Origin: CAKZML01 sp963823435
GTDB lineage: Bacteria > Pseudomonadota > Gammaproteobacteria > Steroidobacterales > BM003
DNA length: 64,000 bases
Assembly: GCA_963823435.1 (NCBI GenBank)
Contig: CAWGLN010000012.1
Span: forward strand, 186,001 to 250,000
Direction: 5' to 3'
A program made the position numbers and the translations under genes. Under the pieces are notes generated by a model, which was given only the letters and a program-made list of their open reading frames with translations, did not search any database and was not told the origin of the DNA. Positions 36,891 to 45,554 of the stretch are shown here, piece by piece (positions within the stretch are counted from its first letter, which is position 1; the number at the start of each line of letters is the position of its first letter).

Positions 36891-38117
36891 TTACTGGCTT
36901 TCTTTCCGTTTTTTCAGCTCCAGGGCGGTCTTCAGCCCTTTTTGCCTGATGACCTTCCACTTTTGCCTGGTCTCGGTAAGTTTGAAAAAACGTTTGCCGT
37001 ACTTCCTCAGCAATTTGTCGTCGATCTCGAATCCAAGGCCCGGTCGTGTGAACGGCTGGAGCATCGCGTTGCCGTCAGGAATGACCGGTGCAAGGATTCC
37101 CTCTCTGAATTCCGGCACCCATGAGGGCTCTTCCAGGGGATACTCCAGCGGAAGTCTGTTTCGATTGTCGGCCAGCACCAGGTTCCATCCGACATAGAAC
37201 CCTATGCCATTGGTCCATGTATGCGGGGAGAACTCCCTGCCATGCACATGGCAAGCATCAATGACCTTCATGACCTGGGCGATACCCCCGGCAAATGTGG
37301 CGTCCGGCTGGTAAATGTCGAAACAATCCTTTTCGAACATGATCTTGATTTCGTCCCAGCCATAATTAAGCTCGGCGCCGGATATCTTTACCTCGGAAAC
37401 TGCCTTCAGGGCAGCATTGCCTGCGTAATCCCTGGAATCCAGTGGCTCCTCCAACCAGCCTATTCTATTTGCGTGACAGGCCTTTGCGAATTCGATGGCG
37501 CGGCGTAAATCCCAGGCAGGAATCTTGTCCACGATACTGACCAGCCACCCCTGGTTGGCATCCACACCCAATCCGAGGTCATCGCCTACACCCTTTCGAA
37601 TCACTTCAATCTGTCGTATGTCGTCCTTTAGTTCGATGTTCCTGACACGCAGCTTTGCAGTCTTGAATCCTCTTTCCTTCATCGCCAGAAGTTCATCAAT
37701 CCTTTGCGCCGGATCGTGCATCTCGCCTGTCGAGCAGTAAAGGGGAATTGGCCTGGCCTTCCCACCCAGGATTTCGTACACCGGCTTTCCAAGGCCCTTA
37801 CCGATAATGTCCCAGCAGGCAGGCTCTATCCAGAAGTTCCTCCATCCCAGGATTCCGGCCTGTTTTAGCAGGTCCTGTATCCCTTCAATGTCAGCGGGAT
37901 CTGCCCCAAGCAAATACCCGCCAATCAGATCACCCAGGCCCTGCCGCTCGACACCGAGCGCAGCCCCGGCGGAATACCCTTCAATTCCATCGTCCGTGGT
38001 TAATTTGATCAGGGTGAAATTGTTATGGGTTTGAGGGTAACCCGGAATCCACGTGGGCCAGAACGTGTGTTTCAGGGGGACCGAAACATGGAACAGCTCA
38101 ATGGCCGATATTTTCAT
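36891..38117 (-). CDS. Enolase-superfamily (mandelate racemase/muconate lactonizing) enzyme
   Basis: 408 aa from ATG 38117, preceded by GGAGG. The capping domain (KISAIELFHVSVPLKHTF) is followed by a TIM barrel. The catalytic Lys region is GFKTAKLRVRN. Metal ligands are visible in GLGVDANQGW (Asp), WLEEPL (Glu) and ISGAELNYG (Glu). A late His is in FSPHTWTNG. This ligand set suits acid-sugar dehydratases and related enzymes; the exact reaction cannot be assigned. It follows the SRPBCC gene on the same strand after ~217 nt. Confidence 0.9.
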   Translation of the reverse strand: MKISAIELFHVSVPLKHTFWPTWIPGYPQTHNNFTLIKLTTDDGIEGYSAGAALGVERQGLGDLIGGYLLGADPADIEGIQDLLKQAGILGWRNFWIEPACWDIIGKGLGKPVYEILGGKARPIPLYCSTGEMHDPAQRIDELLAMKERGFKTAKLRVRNIELKDDIRQIEVIRKGVGDDLGLGVDANQGWLVSIVDKIPAWDLRRAIEFAKACHANRIGWLEEPLDSRDYAGNAALKAVSEVKISGAELNYGWDEIKIMFEKDCFDIYQPDATFAGGIAQVMKVIDACHVHGREFSPHTWTNGIGFYVGWNLVLADNRNRLPLEYPLEEPSWVPEFREGILAPVIPDGNAMLQPFTRPGLGFEIDDKLLRKYGKRFFKLTETRQKWKVIRQKGLKTALELKKRKESQ

Positions 38118-38334
38118 GGGTTGCCTCCTTGGGAATTTCCCTTGTGGCAAGGCCATTCCCTCTCGCGATAATGCGCCGACGGGCTGCGCCACCGCAAGGC
38201 CAGCCGGGTGCTGTTCCCGAGACCGGTACTATCCAGATTCGAATGTCCTGACAAGAAAGCGACGCAACCCGTTGAACCCGCCTTAACCGAACGGCAAACA
38301 AGAACCCGTAGATCCGCCTGTCCACTCAAACCGG

Positions 38335-38802
38335 TTACTGAACTACTCGCCCCGTCTCCAGCAGGACCTTCAGGTTTGCCAACGCAATGCGGGACGCCTT
38401 GGCCACGCGGCTTCTCAACAACGGCATCAACAGAGCGCTTGGGCCTTTTGTTTCGTAACTCAGGGTGCGCGTGAATCTCGTCCCTCGCGAGAAAGGATGA
38501 AATTCGTAACGGATATGGATCCAGCCGTCCCTTGCTTCGCCGTGTACTTCCCACGACCTGAACGGATCGGCCTCAATGACCTGATAACGGGTCATGCGTC
38601 GCATACGCAAGGGCAAGGGCGATAGTGGTTGCAGTTCAATTTCCTCGTCGAAACTGTCACCGGTTTGGAGAATGTCCACGGAGGAGCTGGCCGATTTGGA
38701 GCTTGGATGCCATTCGTGCCAGCGCCAGGGCTGGGTGACGTAGCGGTAGAGCGCCTCGGGGGCACAGTTAATCTCGATCGAGTTTGTAAAGACACTCGGC
38801 AT
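38335..38802 (-). CDS. SRPBCC-fold protein (polyketide cyclase/START-like)
   Basis: 155 aa: an N-terminal strand and helix with SIEINCAPEALYRYVTQPWRWHEWHPSS, a central sheet (QVIEADPFRSWEVHGEARDGWIHIRYEFHPF), and a long C-terminal helix (LLRSRVAKASRIALANLKVLLETG). This is the usual helix-grip order of the SRPBCC superfamily, which binds hydrophobic ligands or acts in coenzyme Q or lipid chemistry. The ligand is unknown. Confidence 0.85.
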   Translation of the reverse strand: MPSVFTNSIEINCAPEALYRYVTQPWRWHEWHPSSKSASSSVDILQTGDSFDEEIELQPLSPLPLRMRRMTRYQVIEADPFRSWEVHGEARDGWIHIRYEFHPFSRGTRFTRTLSYETKGPSALLMPLLRSRVAKASRIALANLKVLLETGRVVQ

Positions 38803-39138
38803 GTCAATCCAGGTCTTTCACACTACACGGGCATGTCAGTATATCTGACTGTCGGCGGCAGGCGACCCGGCTTCGGCAAGACTCCGGTCGACACCGCATG
38901 AAACCACACAGATATCCCTGAGGCGCTCGCTTTTTCCCAGTCAGCTACTACACTTAATTCATTAGCGATTCCAGGCGTCATGCTTGAGGCTACACCCTCA
39001 ACCAGGTAGAAGCCCGCCACCAACGGCTACTCCGCACTCCGCACACCCAGCTTCAAGCTGTAGCTGGATTTCTGGCGCCTCTGAAGACACCGGCGCGATA
39101 CACACGCAGCTGACTCGATTGAATAAAAACACAACAAC
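38803..39138. other. Divergent spacer, no gene seen
   Basis: 336 nt between the SRPBCC gene (minus) and the NTF2-like gene (plus). No credible coding frame, repeat or tRNA was found. It must hold the promoters of both neighbours, but no convincing -35/-10 pair stands out. Confidence 0.5.
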
Positions 39139-39153
39139 ATGAGAGAAACCGCA

Positions 39154-39603
39154 ATGAAAACAATAACGAAGATACTTTCCCTCCCCGCCTTGCTTCTCCC
39201 GATGCTGGCCTCGGCCGGCGACTGGACCGCTGAGCAACAGGAAGTACTGGCATTTGAAAAACCCTGTGTATCGACCCAATCGGTCGACGAATTCATGGGC
39301 TGCTTTCACAAAGACTTCGTAGGTTGGGGAACGGGTAGCGTCCCTACCACCAAGGCAGATCGAATGAGCCTGGCCGCTGACAGCTTTGCCGGCGCGACCA
39401 GCCAACTGATTCTGTTCAAACCACTGTCTGTGATCGTGCGCGGGAATTTGGCTGTTGTTACCTATATAACTACCGGCAAGAGCACCGATAAGGCGACTGG
39501 CGAGGTAAGTTACTCAACCGAGCGCTGGACCGATGTGTGCCTGAAGGAAAATGGCAAGTGGACCTGGATTTCCGACCACGGCGAGACCGTCTCGGAAGAC
39601 TAA
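39154..39603 (+). CDS. Exported NTF2-like/SnoaL-domain protein
   Basis: 149 aa starting at ATG 39154 (GAGAG 8 nt upstream); an in-frame ATG at 39139 is possible. The signal peptide ILSLPALLLPMLASA is followed by a cone-fold NTF2-like domain: DEFMGCFHKDFVGWGTGSV, a strand LSVIVRGNLAVVTYITTG, and ERWTDVCLKENGKWTWISDHGET. Such domains are used as small-ligand binding or catalytic folds; no activity can be assigned. A strong terminator lies 13 nt after the stop. Confidence 0.82.
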   Translation: MKTITKILSLPALLLPMLASAGDWTAEQQEVLAFEKPCVSTQSVDEFMGCFHKDFVGWGTGSVPTTKADRMSLAADSFAGATSQLILFKPLSVIVRGNLAVVTYITTGKSTDKATGEVSYSTERWTDVCLKENGKWTWISDHGETVSED

Positions 39604-39616
39604 CAAGAATGCCTGA

Positions 39617-39650
39617 AATGAAGAGCCCCGCTTCGGCGGGGCTCTTCATT
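39617..39650. terminator. Bidirectional intrinsic terminator
   Basis: A 15-bp perfect stem AATGAAGAGCCCCGC / GCGGGGCTCTTCATT with a 4-nt TTCG loop. It lies between the convergent NTF2-like gene and the cupin gene. No long T tract follows, but the stem is very stable. Confidence 0.85.
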
Positions 39651-39701
39651 CTGGATGGCACGCGTTCTATCTGGCATTCTCGATCGCAGGTCCTGATACA
39701 G

Positions 39702-40253
39702 TCAGGACCCGTCTTCCCCGCGAAATATCTCGTTCTCGCGCTCAAAAATTCCACGAATGATCGCACCGTCCGAGACCTCCTCCTCCAGCGTCTCCGGATT
39801 CCACAGGCTGCGCCTGGTCTCGAAAAAATCTCCACCGTAAATGTGAATGGCGCCCGTGAAGCGACCAAGCGGGTTGGTAACGGAATGAATGGCGTCTATT
39901 GACAGACGCGCGGTGTCGCCCTCAAACAATGCCTTTGCACCGAAGGCCTCAATCGTACCGGACGACCTGCGCCACATGATGTTGTCCTCGCGGCCCGTGT
40001 AAATCCCGATATTGGCCCACATCAAGTGATCATGCGGCATCAAATTCATACGCGGGGTCCAGGTCGCGCTGAAAATCGTCAATGTGTCCGATTGATGAAA
40101 CACATTGATACCCGCTTCCCTGGGCTCGCCGATTGCGGCAAGTGCATCGGTCGGCCGCTGCACGGCCCGCGCCAGCACATCAAGGACCGCCGCCTGCGGA
40201 TCGCTGTCCCGGTTGGCGGCAATACAATCCTCTACAAAACGATCGATATCCAT
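39702..40253 (-). CDS. Cysteine-dioxygenase-like cupin
   Basis: 183 aa from ATG 40253, preceded by GGAGG; longer in-frame starts have no support. A cupin metal motif is visible (PRMNLMPHDHLMWANIGIYTGRE) with a second His in the later strand (DAIHSVTNPLGRFTGAIHIYGGDFF), as in cysteine dioxygenase-type thiol dioxygenases and their uncharacterised relatives. A non-haem iron centre is likely; the thiol substrate is not known. Confidence 0.75.
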   Translation of the reverse strand: MDIDRFVEDCIAANRDSDPQAAVLDVLARAVQRPTDALAAIGEPREAGINVFHQSDTLTIFSATWTPRMNLMPHDHLMWANIGIYTGREDNIMWRRSSGTIEAFGAKALFEGDTARLSIDAIHSVTNPLGRFTGAIHIYGGDFFETRRSLWNPETLEEEVSDGAIIRGIFERENEIFRGEDGS

Positions 40254-40392
40254 GGATGTCCTCCGCTGCACCCTGCAGACGCATCGTGGCCGAATTCGGC
40301 GCTGGGCTGCCAGGTCAATTCGAATCGCCCGCGCCATACCTGACCTGAGACAAGGGTGTGCTGGAATTCCCGCCTCGGGTCGGAGACGGGCT

Positions 40393-41148
40393 TCACTGTT
40401 TGTCCAATTCTGCCGCAAGGGTGGCCGTAATGTCGTCGAGTTGTTTGGTTAGGTCCTGGGTTTCAATGGTCCTGAAAATATCCATCTGGAGATCCATCTT
40501 GATCACAATCAGGCCTTGAAGGTCTTGTCTTGAGATGAGCTCAGTGTGGTCTCGACGATTCGAAATGCTTAGTTCCGGGAAATTATAAGTGGACTCGTGT
40601 CTGCCTGGAGCATGCTTGATTGCGGCGATAATCTGCGGCAGGTTCGCATTATTTGTCAGGTACGGCGCCAGTGAATTGTAGTGAAAACTCTTGTCGGCAT
40701 CGTATTGGTTCTTAAGGCTTGCAATCGAGTTCTGCAGTACAGCCAGCTGTTGGAGAAGACTGGCATTCTTGATCATCGCAATATCACCGCCAGTTATCAG
40801 TGAGGCCATTGGAGCGCTTTCCAAACTGGCGCCTGATGAGTACCAAAAGAGATCACCCAGCAAGCCATCGATTTCATCTGGGGGCAGAGTCAACGTGTCG
40901 TCCGTTCCAACCTGGAGCAGTTTCGTGGCGGAATCGAATATGGCCCGTACATAGACCCGATCTTCTGCAAGTCCCTCTTTTTTCTCGTTGAGATCATCCA
41001 ACAGCGCCTTCAAGACGATTCGTTCGTCGGATTGCTGTTGCCGATCTTCCCACCAGGCTTGAATCGAAAACGCCAGCAGTATACTGACTACGATTGCCGC
41101 AGCTTCCGCAACAATACGAGGCCAGGGAATTTCTTGGATTTTTGTCAT
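40393..41148 (-). CDS. Single-pass membrane protein (DUF6090-like)
   Basis: 251 aa. Near the N-terminus is one transmembrane helix (IVAEAAAIVVSILLAFSIQAWW) followed directly by charged EDRQQQSDERIVLKALLDDLNEKK. The remainder is a mostly helical soluble domain. This 'helix plus AFSIQAWW, then helical domain' layout is common in a set of uncharacterised proteins (DUF6090-like) of marine bacteria. No enzymatic motif is present. It is not coupled to its neighbours. Confidence 0.65.
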   Translation of the reverse strand: MTKIQEIPWPRIVAEAAAIVVSILLAFSIQAWWEDRQQQSDERIVLKALLDDLNEKKEGLAEDRVYVRAIFDSATKLLQVGTDDTLTLPPDEIDGLLGDLFWYSSGASLESAPMASLITGGDIAMIKNASLLQQLAVLQNSIASLKNQYDADKSFHYNSLAPYLTNNANLPQIIAAIKHAPGRHESTYNFPELSISNRRDHTELISRQDLQGLIVIKMDLQMDIFRTIETQDLTKQLDDITATLAAELDKQ

Positions 41149-41268
41149 ATTGGAATGAGGTGATCCATGTAGGCGCCGGGTCCAGGCATCACGATGGACT
41201 CAGTCTATTATATTGGAACCAGGATGTCCCCTGTGGTTCACCCCCCAAAACCCTATGCACACTTTCGC

Positions 41269-41810
41269 TCAGTGAGCATGTTCCTTCGGGACATCGGAGC
41301 CAAACCCGGGGAACCGGGATCCGGCATAGGCCGCGTGGCAGACCGTACAAGCTTCCAGCAGACGCGAGTACTGAAAGACCACCAACTCGGCATCATGGGC
41401 TGCAGCCGCTGCGCCGAGTCTCTCGGCTCTTTGATGAAACTCCGCATCGAGGCGCTTGAATCGCTCTGGAAGCACTTGCTGCAGTTCAATTGCCTGGGCC
41501 GGTGTCAGCTTCATGTTCATGATGTAACTATCACGTATCTTTTCGCTTGTTTCCTGAATCGAATGCCAGTCCGCAGTGGCCAGGAAGTACGCGATGCCCT
41601 GCATGCCACCGGTAATTTCGACCATCTCTGCCTTGAGCAGGTTCAGCAGGTCCGGCGACAACTGGAAGTTCTGACCCGGGGCGTCCTGGTGAGCAACATC
41701 TTGATGCTGAGCGTCTTGATGCAGGCCATCAGGCTCCGCTGTAAAGGCAGGCGCCGTGATCGTGCACAGACTACCAATCGCAATTACTACAGACGTAATT
41801 TTCTAGTCAT
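41269..41810 (-). CDS. Exported cytochrome c'-like protein, apparent frameshift after the signal-peptide start
   Basis: The C-terminal haem motif CTVCHAAY (one CxxCH, near the end) preceded by a four-helix-like region (LLNLLKAEMVEITGGMQGI, LPERFKRLDAEFHQRAERLG) matches the cytochrome c' layout. Upstream in the same frame lie VVIAIGSLCTITAPAFTAEPDG, a signal peptide, and a His/Gln-rich linker. The ATG at 41810 (MTRKLR) is in a different frame, so one base is probably missing near 41793. The reconstructed protein is ~180 aa and periplasmic. Confidence 0.7.
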
Positions 41811-41931
41811 ACATTTCTCTTCCCGTGAGATTGCCAATCAAAGAACCTGATCAGGCAAATGTCATCCGTATCGTCCAGATCCGGTTACACTGCGCGCGAT
41901 AATTTGATCCTGCCAAGCCCTACCCCGGTGG

Positions 41932-43713
41932 TCAAACACGTATGGTGCGCCGATCCTGTATCAGCGCTTCCTTGATTTCGTCCATACGCTCCACTGTAGT
42001 GCGGTATCCGGTTTCGATGGCCTGGTCGAAGGCGCGCCAGTCCAGCATACCGATACCCTCAAGCTCGGGAGTTAGCAATATGCTGCTTTGCTGCCGGTTG
42101 GCATCGGTAATCAATTGGGTGCTCAGGCTACCGGAACAGAGAAGAATCTGAAGGATATTGGGTGCGCGACGACTACGTAGCAGACGGAGTCTCGACAGGA
42201 TGGACATCTCGTCAACGTCCTCGCACGCCGCCAGGGAGTTCTCACTTCCGACATCTACGCCGATCACCCGGCCCCGCCCGAGGCTTCGCATTACATCAAC
42301 CGGCAGATGATTAACAACACCGCCGTCAACCAGGATCTGTTGTTTGTTGAATACCGGCGGCAACACTCCGGGAATCGCTACCGATGCGCGGAGGGCACGC
42401 CACAATGTGCCGGAACGATGCACGACCATCTTACCCGTCGTCAGGTTTGCGGAAATACAAAAATAGGGGAGCAACAGATCCTCGATATCACCGCTGCCCA
42501 TCTCGGCCCGCAACAATCGGGAAACCCGTCGGCCGGACGCGATGGAAATCAGCGGGAAGGTGTAGTCGCCGATCGGATTACGTTCGACAAATGTCCGCCG
42601 ATACACTTCGACCAAGCGCTGGTCGTCCCAACCTGAGGCGACACCAGAGGCGATGATTGATCCGATACTCGTCCCGCCGCACAGGTCGATGGGGATCCCT
42701 GCCTCGCGCAAGGCCCTGACAACACCGATGTGTGCGAATCCCCTCGCGCCACCACCGCTCAACACAATGCCGACGGCATTGCCTGTCAGTATCCGGGCGA
42801 GTCGGTCAATGTCAGCCTGTGCCTGCACATGGTGATGGTGCGCCACCGGGCACTGAGCCAGCCAGCGCCCTGCCACACCAGGCCGCCATGTCTGCTTGTG
42901 CTGCAACACGAGTTCGGCCCGTTCCTGCGCTTTTGTATCTGCGCCGGAGAAATCGCAGTTTGCCCACGGTTGTGGCTCCTCACCCGCGTCGGCCAACAGA
43001 ATGAGTGTATCCGCCTGGGCGATGCATTGTCGTGTCCAGGCAGACATGCTTTCGTCTGCAACAAAAACGACATAGTCACGGCGTGATTCGACTTCGTTAA
43101 ACCAGGCACTGGTGTGTTGAGCCACAAGATCCCGCGTGAACAGTTCGGTCCTGCCAAGCCTGGCGAGTGCTTCGGTGAGCGAACTGGCAAAGCCCACCGC
43201 ATCGACCCCAGGTCCATTGCCGAGAACAGCAAAGGATCTCGACGACGAGCGTGGTGTTTCACGGCGCAGTGACTGTTCCAGACGGGTCATGGTCAAGCGT
43301 GCAATATGCAGCATCGCCGATGGATACTTCTTGACCAGTTCATCAAATGCGTCCTGGGAGAGCCGAATCAGATCGGCATCGCGGAAGCTCCGCACAGTGG
43401 CTGTTCGCACGCCTCCCGACAGCAAGCCCCCCTCACCGACTGTTTCACCGGGGTGAATTCGTCCGATCAAATTCAATTTGCCATCGTCGTCACGCCTGAA
43501 AGCGCCCAGCGAGCCGCTGGTCACGACATACAGTGAATTCGCCACATCGCCCTGCTCAAACAGTGTCGTTCCACTGGGCAGGCAAAACCACTCAAGTTCA
43601 TCAGCCACCGCCAGCAACATCTCCGGCTCAAGACCCTCGAACAAGGGCAGAGACGCAAGCACTGCAAGGGCGTTGCGACTGATGTTCGTATTCGGTGGAA
43701 ACTCGACTGTCAT
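41932..43713 (-). CDS. Patatin-like phospholipase with N-terminal cyclic-nucleotide-binding domain (NTE-like)
   Basis: 593 aa from ATG 43713; an in-frame start 63 nt upstream is less likely. A cNMP-binding domain fills residues ~10-130 (LFEGLEPEMLLAVADEL ... FEQGDVANSLYVVTSGSLGAFR ... GETVGEGGLLSGGVRTATVR). The patatin domain has the oxyanion SGGGARGFAHIGVV, nucleophile GTSIGS and catalytic Asp in DGGVVNHLPVD. It resembles bacterial neuropathy-target-esterase-type lysophospholipases. Between the domains is a Rossmann-like stretch with no clear family. Single gene. Confidence 0.93.
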   Translation of the reverse strand: MTVEFPPNTNISRNALAVLASLPLFEGLEPEMLLAVADELEWFCLPSGTTLFEQGDVANSLYVVTSGSLGAFRRDDDGKLNLIGRIHPGETVGEGGLLSGGVRTATVRSFRDADLIRLSQDAFDELVKKYPSAMLHIARLTMTRLEQSLRRETPRSSSRSFAVLGNGPGVDAVGFASSLTEALARLGRTELFTRDLVAQHTSAWFNEVESRRDYVVFVADESMSAWTRQCIAQADTLILLADAGEEPQPWANCDFSGADTKAQERAELVLQHKQTWRPGVAGRWLAQCPVAHHHHVQAQADIDRLARILTGNAVGIVLSGGGARGFAHIGVVRALREAGIPIDLCGGTSIGSIIASGVASGWDDQRLVEVYRRTFVERNPIGDYTFPLISIASGRRVSRLLRAEMGSGDIEDLLLPYFCISANLTTGKMVVHRSGTLWRALRASVAIPGVLPPVFNKQQILVDGGVVNHLPVDVMRSLGRGRVIGVDVGSENSLAACEDVDEMSILSRLRLLRSRRAPNILQILLCSGSLSTQLITDANRQQSSILLTPELEGIGMLDWRAFDQAIETGYRTTVERMDEIKEALIQDRRTIRV

Positions 43714-43872
43714 ATTTTCGTGCGCAACCCTGTTCAAAAATCTGACGAGGCTGGATTTATCCCGGCCTCCCGACAATCATCCGCTTCGACTCCCGGTTTT
43801 GGGAGGGTTCGCTTCCGCGACAACGACCGTCTGTCCCGGGTCGTATGATACCGGGTATTTATCGACCGCCTA

Positions 43873-44773
43873 CTATCGGCAAGGAGTCAACTGCCGTCGG
43901 AACAACTTCATCAATAACTCAATACTTCTCACTCCGGCGTAATTGGGCCGGGTGATAAAGGCAATCCTGCGGTGAGGGCCGGGTTCGTCCAGATGCACGG
44001 CCTTGAGTTCCGCACTGCCTGACACGAGCTGATCCAGCGCCATTTCGGGCACCAGGGTAGTACCCATGTGACCGGCCACCATCTGCACCAGGGTGTTGAG
44101 ACTGGTGGAGGCAAACGATGTGTCCGTCTCGCTGGTCTGCAAGTGGCAGGCCGCCAGGGCATGGTCTTTCAGGCAATGCCCGTCTTTTAGCAACATCAGA
44201 CGGCTGTGGCGCAACTCCTCACTGGTGATTTCGGTCTGGTCCTCGTGGCTGTCACGACTATGCGTGACCCAATAGAAATCTTCTTCCCAGAATTCGAAGG
44301 CCAGCAGGCCCTCGATATCGAAGGGCAACGCCAGGATAGCGGTATCCAGTTCGCCGTTACGCACTTGATCCACCAGCACCCGAGACTGGTCTTCCACGAT
44401 GCGCAGCTGAAAATCGGGGAAGTTATCACGCACACGCCGGCAGGACTTTTGGCAGCAAATACGGGCCGATGGTGGGTATTACCCCCAGGCTCATGGGATA
44501 GCCCAGCGGTGTTTTCTGGGCCCTGGCCAGTTGGTACAGGTCATCCACCTGAATCTTGATGGTCCGGGCGGTGGCCAGCAAACGGGCGCCCATGGGTGTG
44601 ACCAGCACTTTCTTGTTGTCACGCTCGAAAATTTGCACCCCCAGTTGCTTTTCCAGCTCGGTAATGCCGGTGCTTAGGGCTGATTGGGAGACCGCGCACA
44701 GGTCGGCCGCCTTTCGGAAATGCAGAGTTTTCTCCACTGCCAGGGCGTAATCGAGTTGTCGGAGTGAGATCAT
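43873..44773 (-). CDS. oxyR: Hydrogen-peroxide sensor and LysR-type regulator OxyR, one apparent +1 frameshift
   Basis: LysR-type activator of peroxide-defence genes. The N-terminal HTH reads LRQLDYALAVEKTLHFRKAADLCAVSQSALSTGI. After a frame change near 44435 (one extra G in CCGGCG) comes the effector domain. Redox Cys pair: LKDGHCLKDHALAAC, aligning with the E. coli C199 and C208 region. The reconstructed ~300 aa is normal. It diverges from ahpC across a 141-nt intergenic region, the classic arrangement of a regulator beside its target. Confidence 0.93.
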
Positions 44774-44791
44774 GACTAGTTAATCCATAAA

Positions 44792-44805
44792 ATCTATTAA
44801 TAGAT
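44792..44805. promoter_or_regulatory. AT-rich palindrome in the oxyR-ahpC intergenic region, candidate OxyR site
   Basis: Perfect 14-bp palindrome ATCTATTAATAGAT containing CTAT and ATAG half-elements, just upstream of oxyR and about 110 nt before the ahpC ATG. OxyR sites are arrays of ATAG/CTAT elements, so binding is plausible. The full four-element spacing was not verified. Confidence 0.45.
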
Positions 44806-44914
44806 TCGATTTTATTCGTTTTATTTAATCATTCAAGTTATTTATGCTTCTTTCCAACGTCGCGGCAAGCAAGCGGCACCGTATTTCTGAAACCACAGCG
44901 AGAGGAACCACCCC

Positions 44915-45478
44915 ATGTCCCATATCAACCAGCCCATCCCTGAGTTCAAGGCCCAGGCCTTCCACAGCGGCGAGTTCAAGACCATCAGCTCGGAAGACGT
45001 AAAGGGAAAGTGGTCAATCTTCCTGTTCTATCCGGCTGACTTCACCTTCGTCTGCCCCACGGAACTGGAAGACATGGCCAACCAGTACGACGAACTGCAA
45101 AAGCTGGGCGTGGAAGTGTATTCAGTATCCACCGACACCCATTTCTCCCACAAGGCCTGGCATGACTCCAGCCCCGCCATCGGCAAGATCCGCTACCCCA
45201 TGATCGGTGATCCCACCGGCCGTCTCACTCGCGGTTTCGGCGTGATGATCGAAGAAGACGGGTTGGCCCTGCGTGGCACTTTTCTGGCCAATCCTGAGGG
45301 CATTATCAAGGTGGCCGAGATTCACGATAACGGCATAGGCCGTTCCGCCAAGGACATGCTGCGCAAGGTCAAGGCCGCCCAGTATGTGGCCAGCCATGAC
45401 GGCGAGGTGTGCCCCGCCGCCTGGGAAGCAGGTCAGGCCACCCTGACCCCCAGCCTGGATCTGGTCGGCAAGATTTAG
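44915..45478 (+). CDS. ahpC: Alkyl hydroperoxide reductase subunit C (AhpC, 2-Cys peroxiredoxin)
   Basis: Reduces H2O2 and organic hydroperoxides. The 187 aa are full length. The peroxidatic Cys is C47 (FTFVCPTEL) and the resolving Cys C166 (GEVCPAAW), at the same positions as in typical AhpC. The start is an ATG behind GAGAGGA. It diverges from oxyR, so peroxide induction is expected. A partial terminator separates it from ahpF. Intact, no frameshift. Confidence 0.98.
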   Translation: MSHINQPIPEFKAQAFHSGEFKTISSEDVKGKWSIFLFYPADFTFVCPTELEDMANQYDELQKLGVEVYSVSTDTHFSHKAWHDSSPAIGKIRYPMIGDPTGRLTRGFGVMIEEDGLALRGTFLANPEGIIKVAEIHDNGIGRSAKDMLRKVKAAQYVASHDGEVCPAAWEAGQATLTPSLDLVGKI

Positions 45479-45495
45479 ACGACGCAGGCAAGCTT

Positions 45496-45527
45496 GTGAG
45501 GGCGACCCCCGTCGCCCTCACCTTTTT
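45496..45527 (+). terminator. Intercistronic terminator between ahpC and ahpF
   Basis: Stem GTGAGGGCGAC / GTCGCCCTCAC with a 4-nt CCCC loop followed by CTTTTT. It lies 17 nt after ahpC. It probably gives partial termination, so that ahpC is made in excess of ahpF. Confidence 0.8.
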
Positions 45528-45554
45528 ATCCCAAAACACGCCAAGGACAGACCC

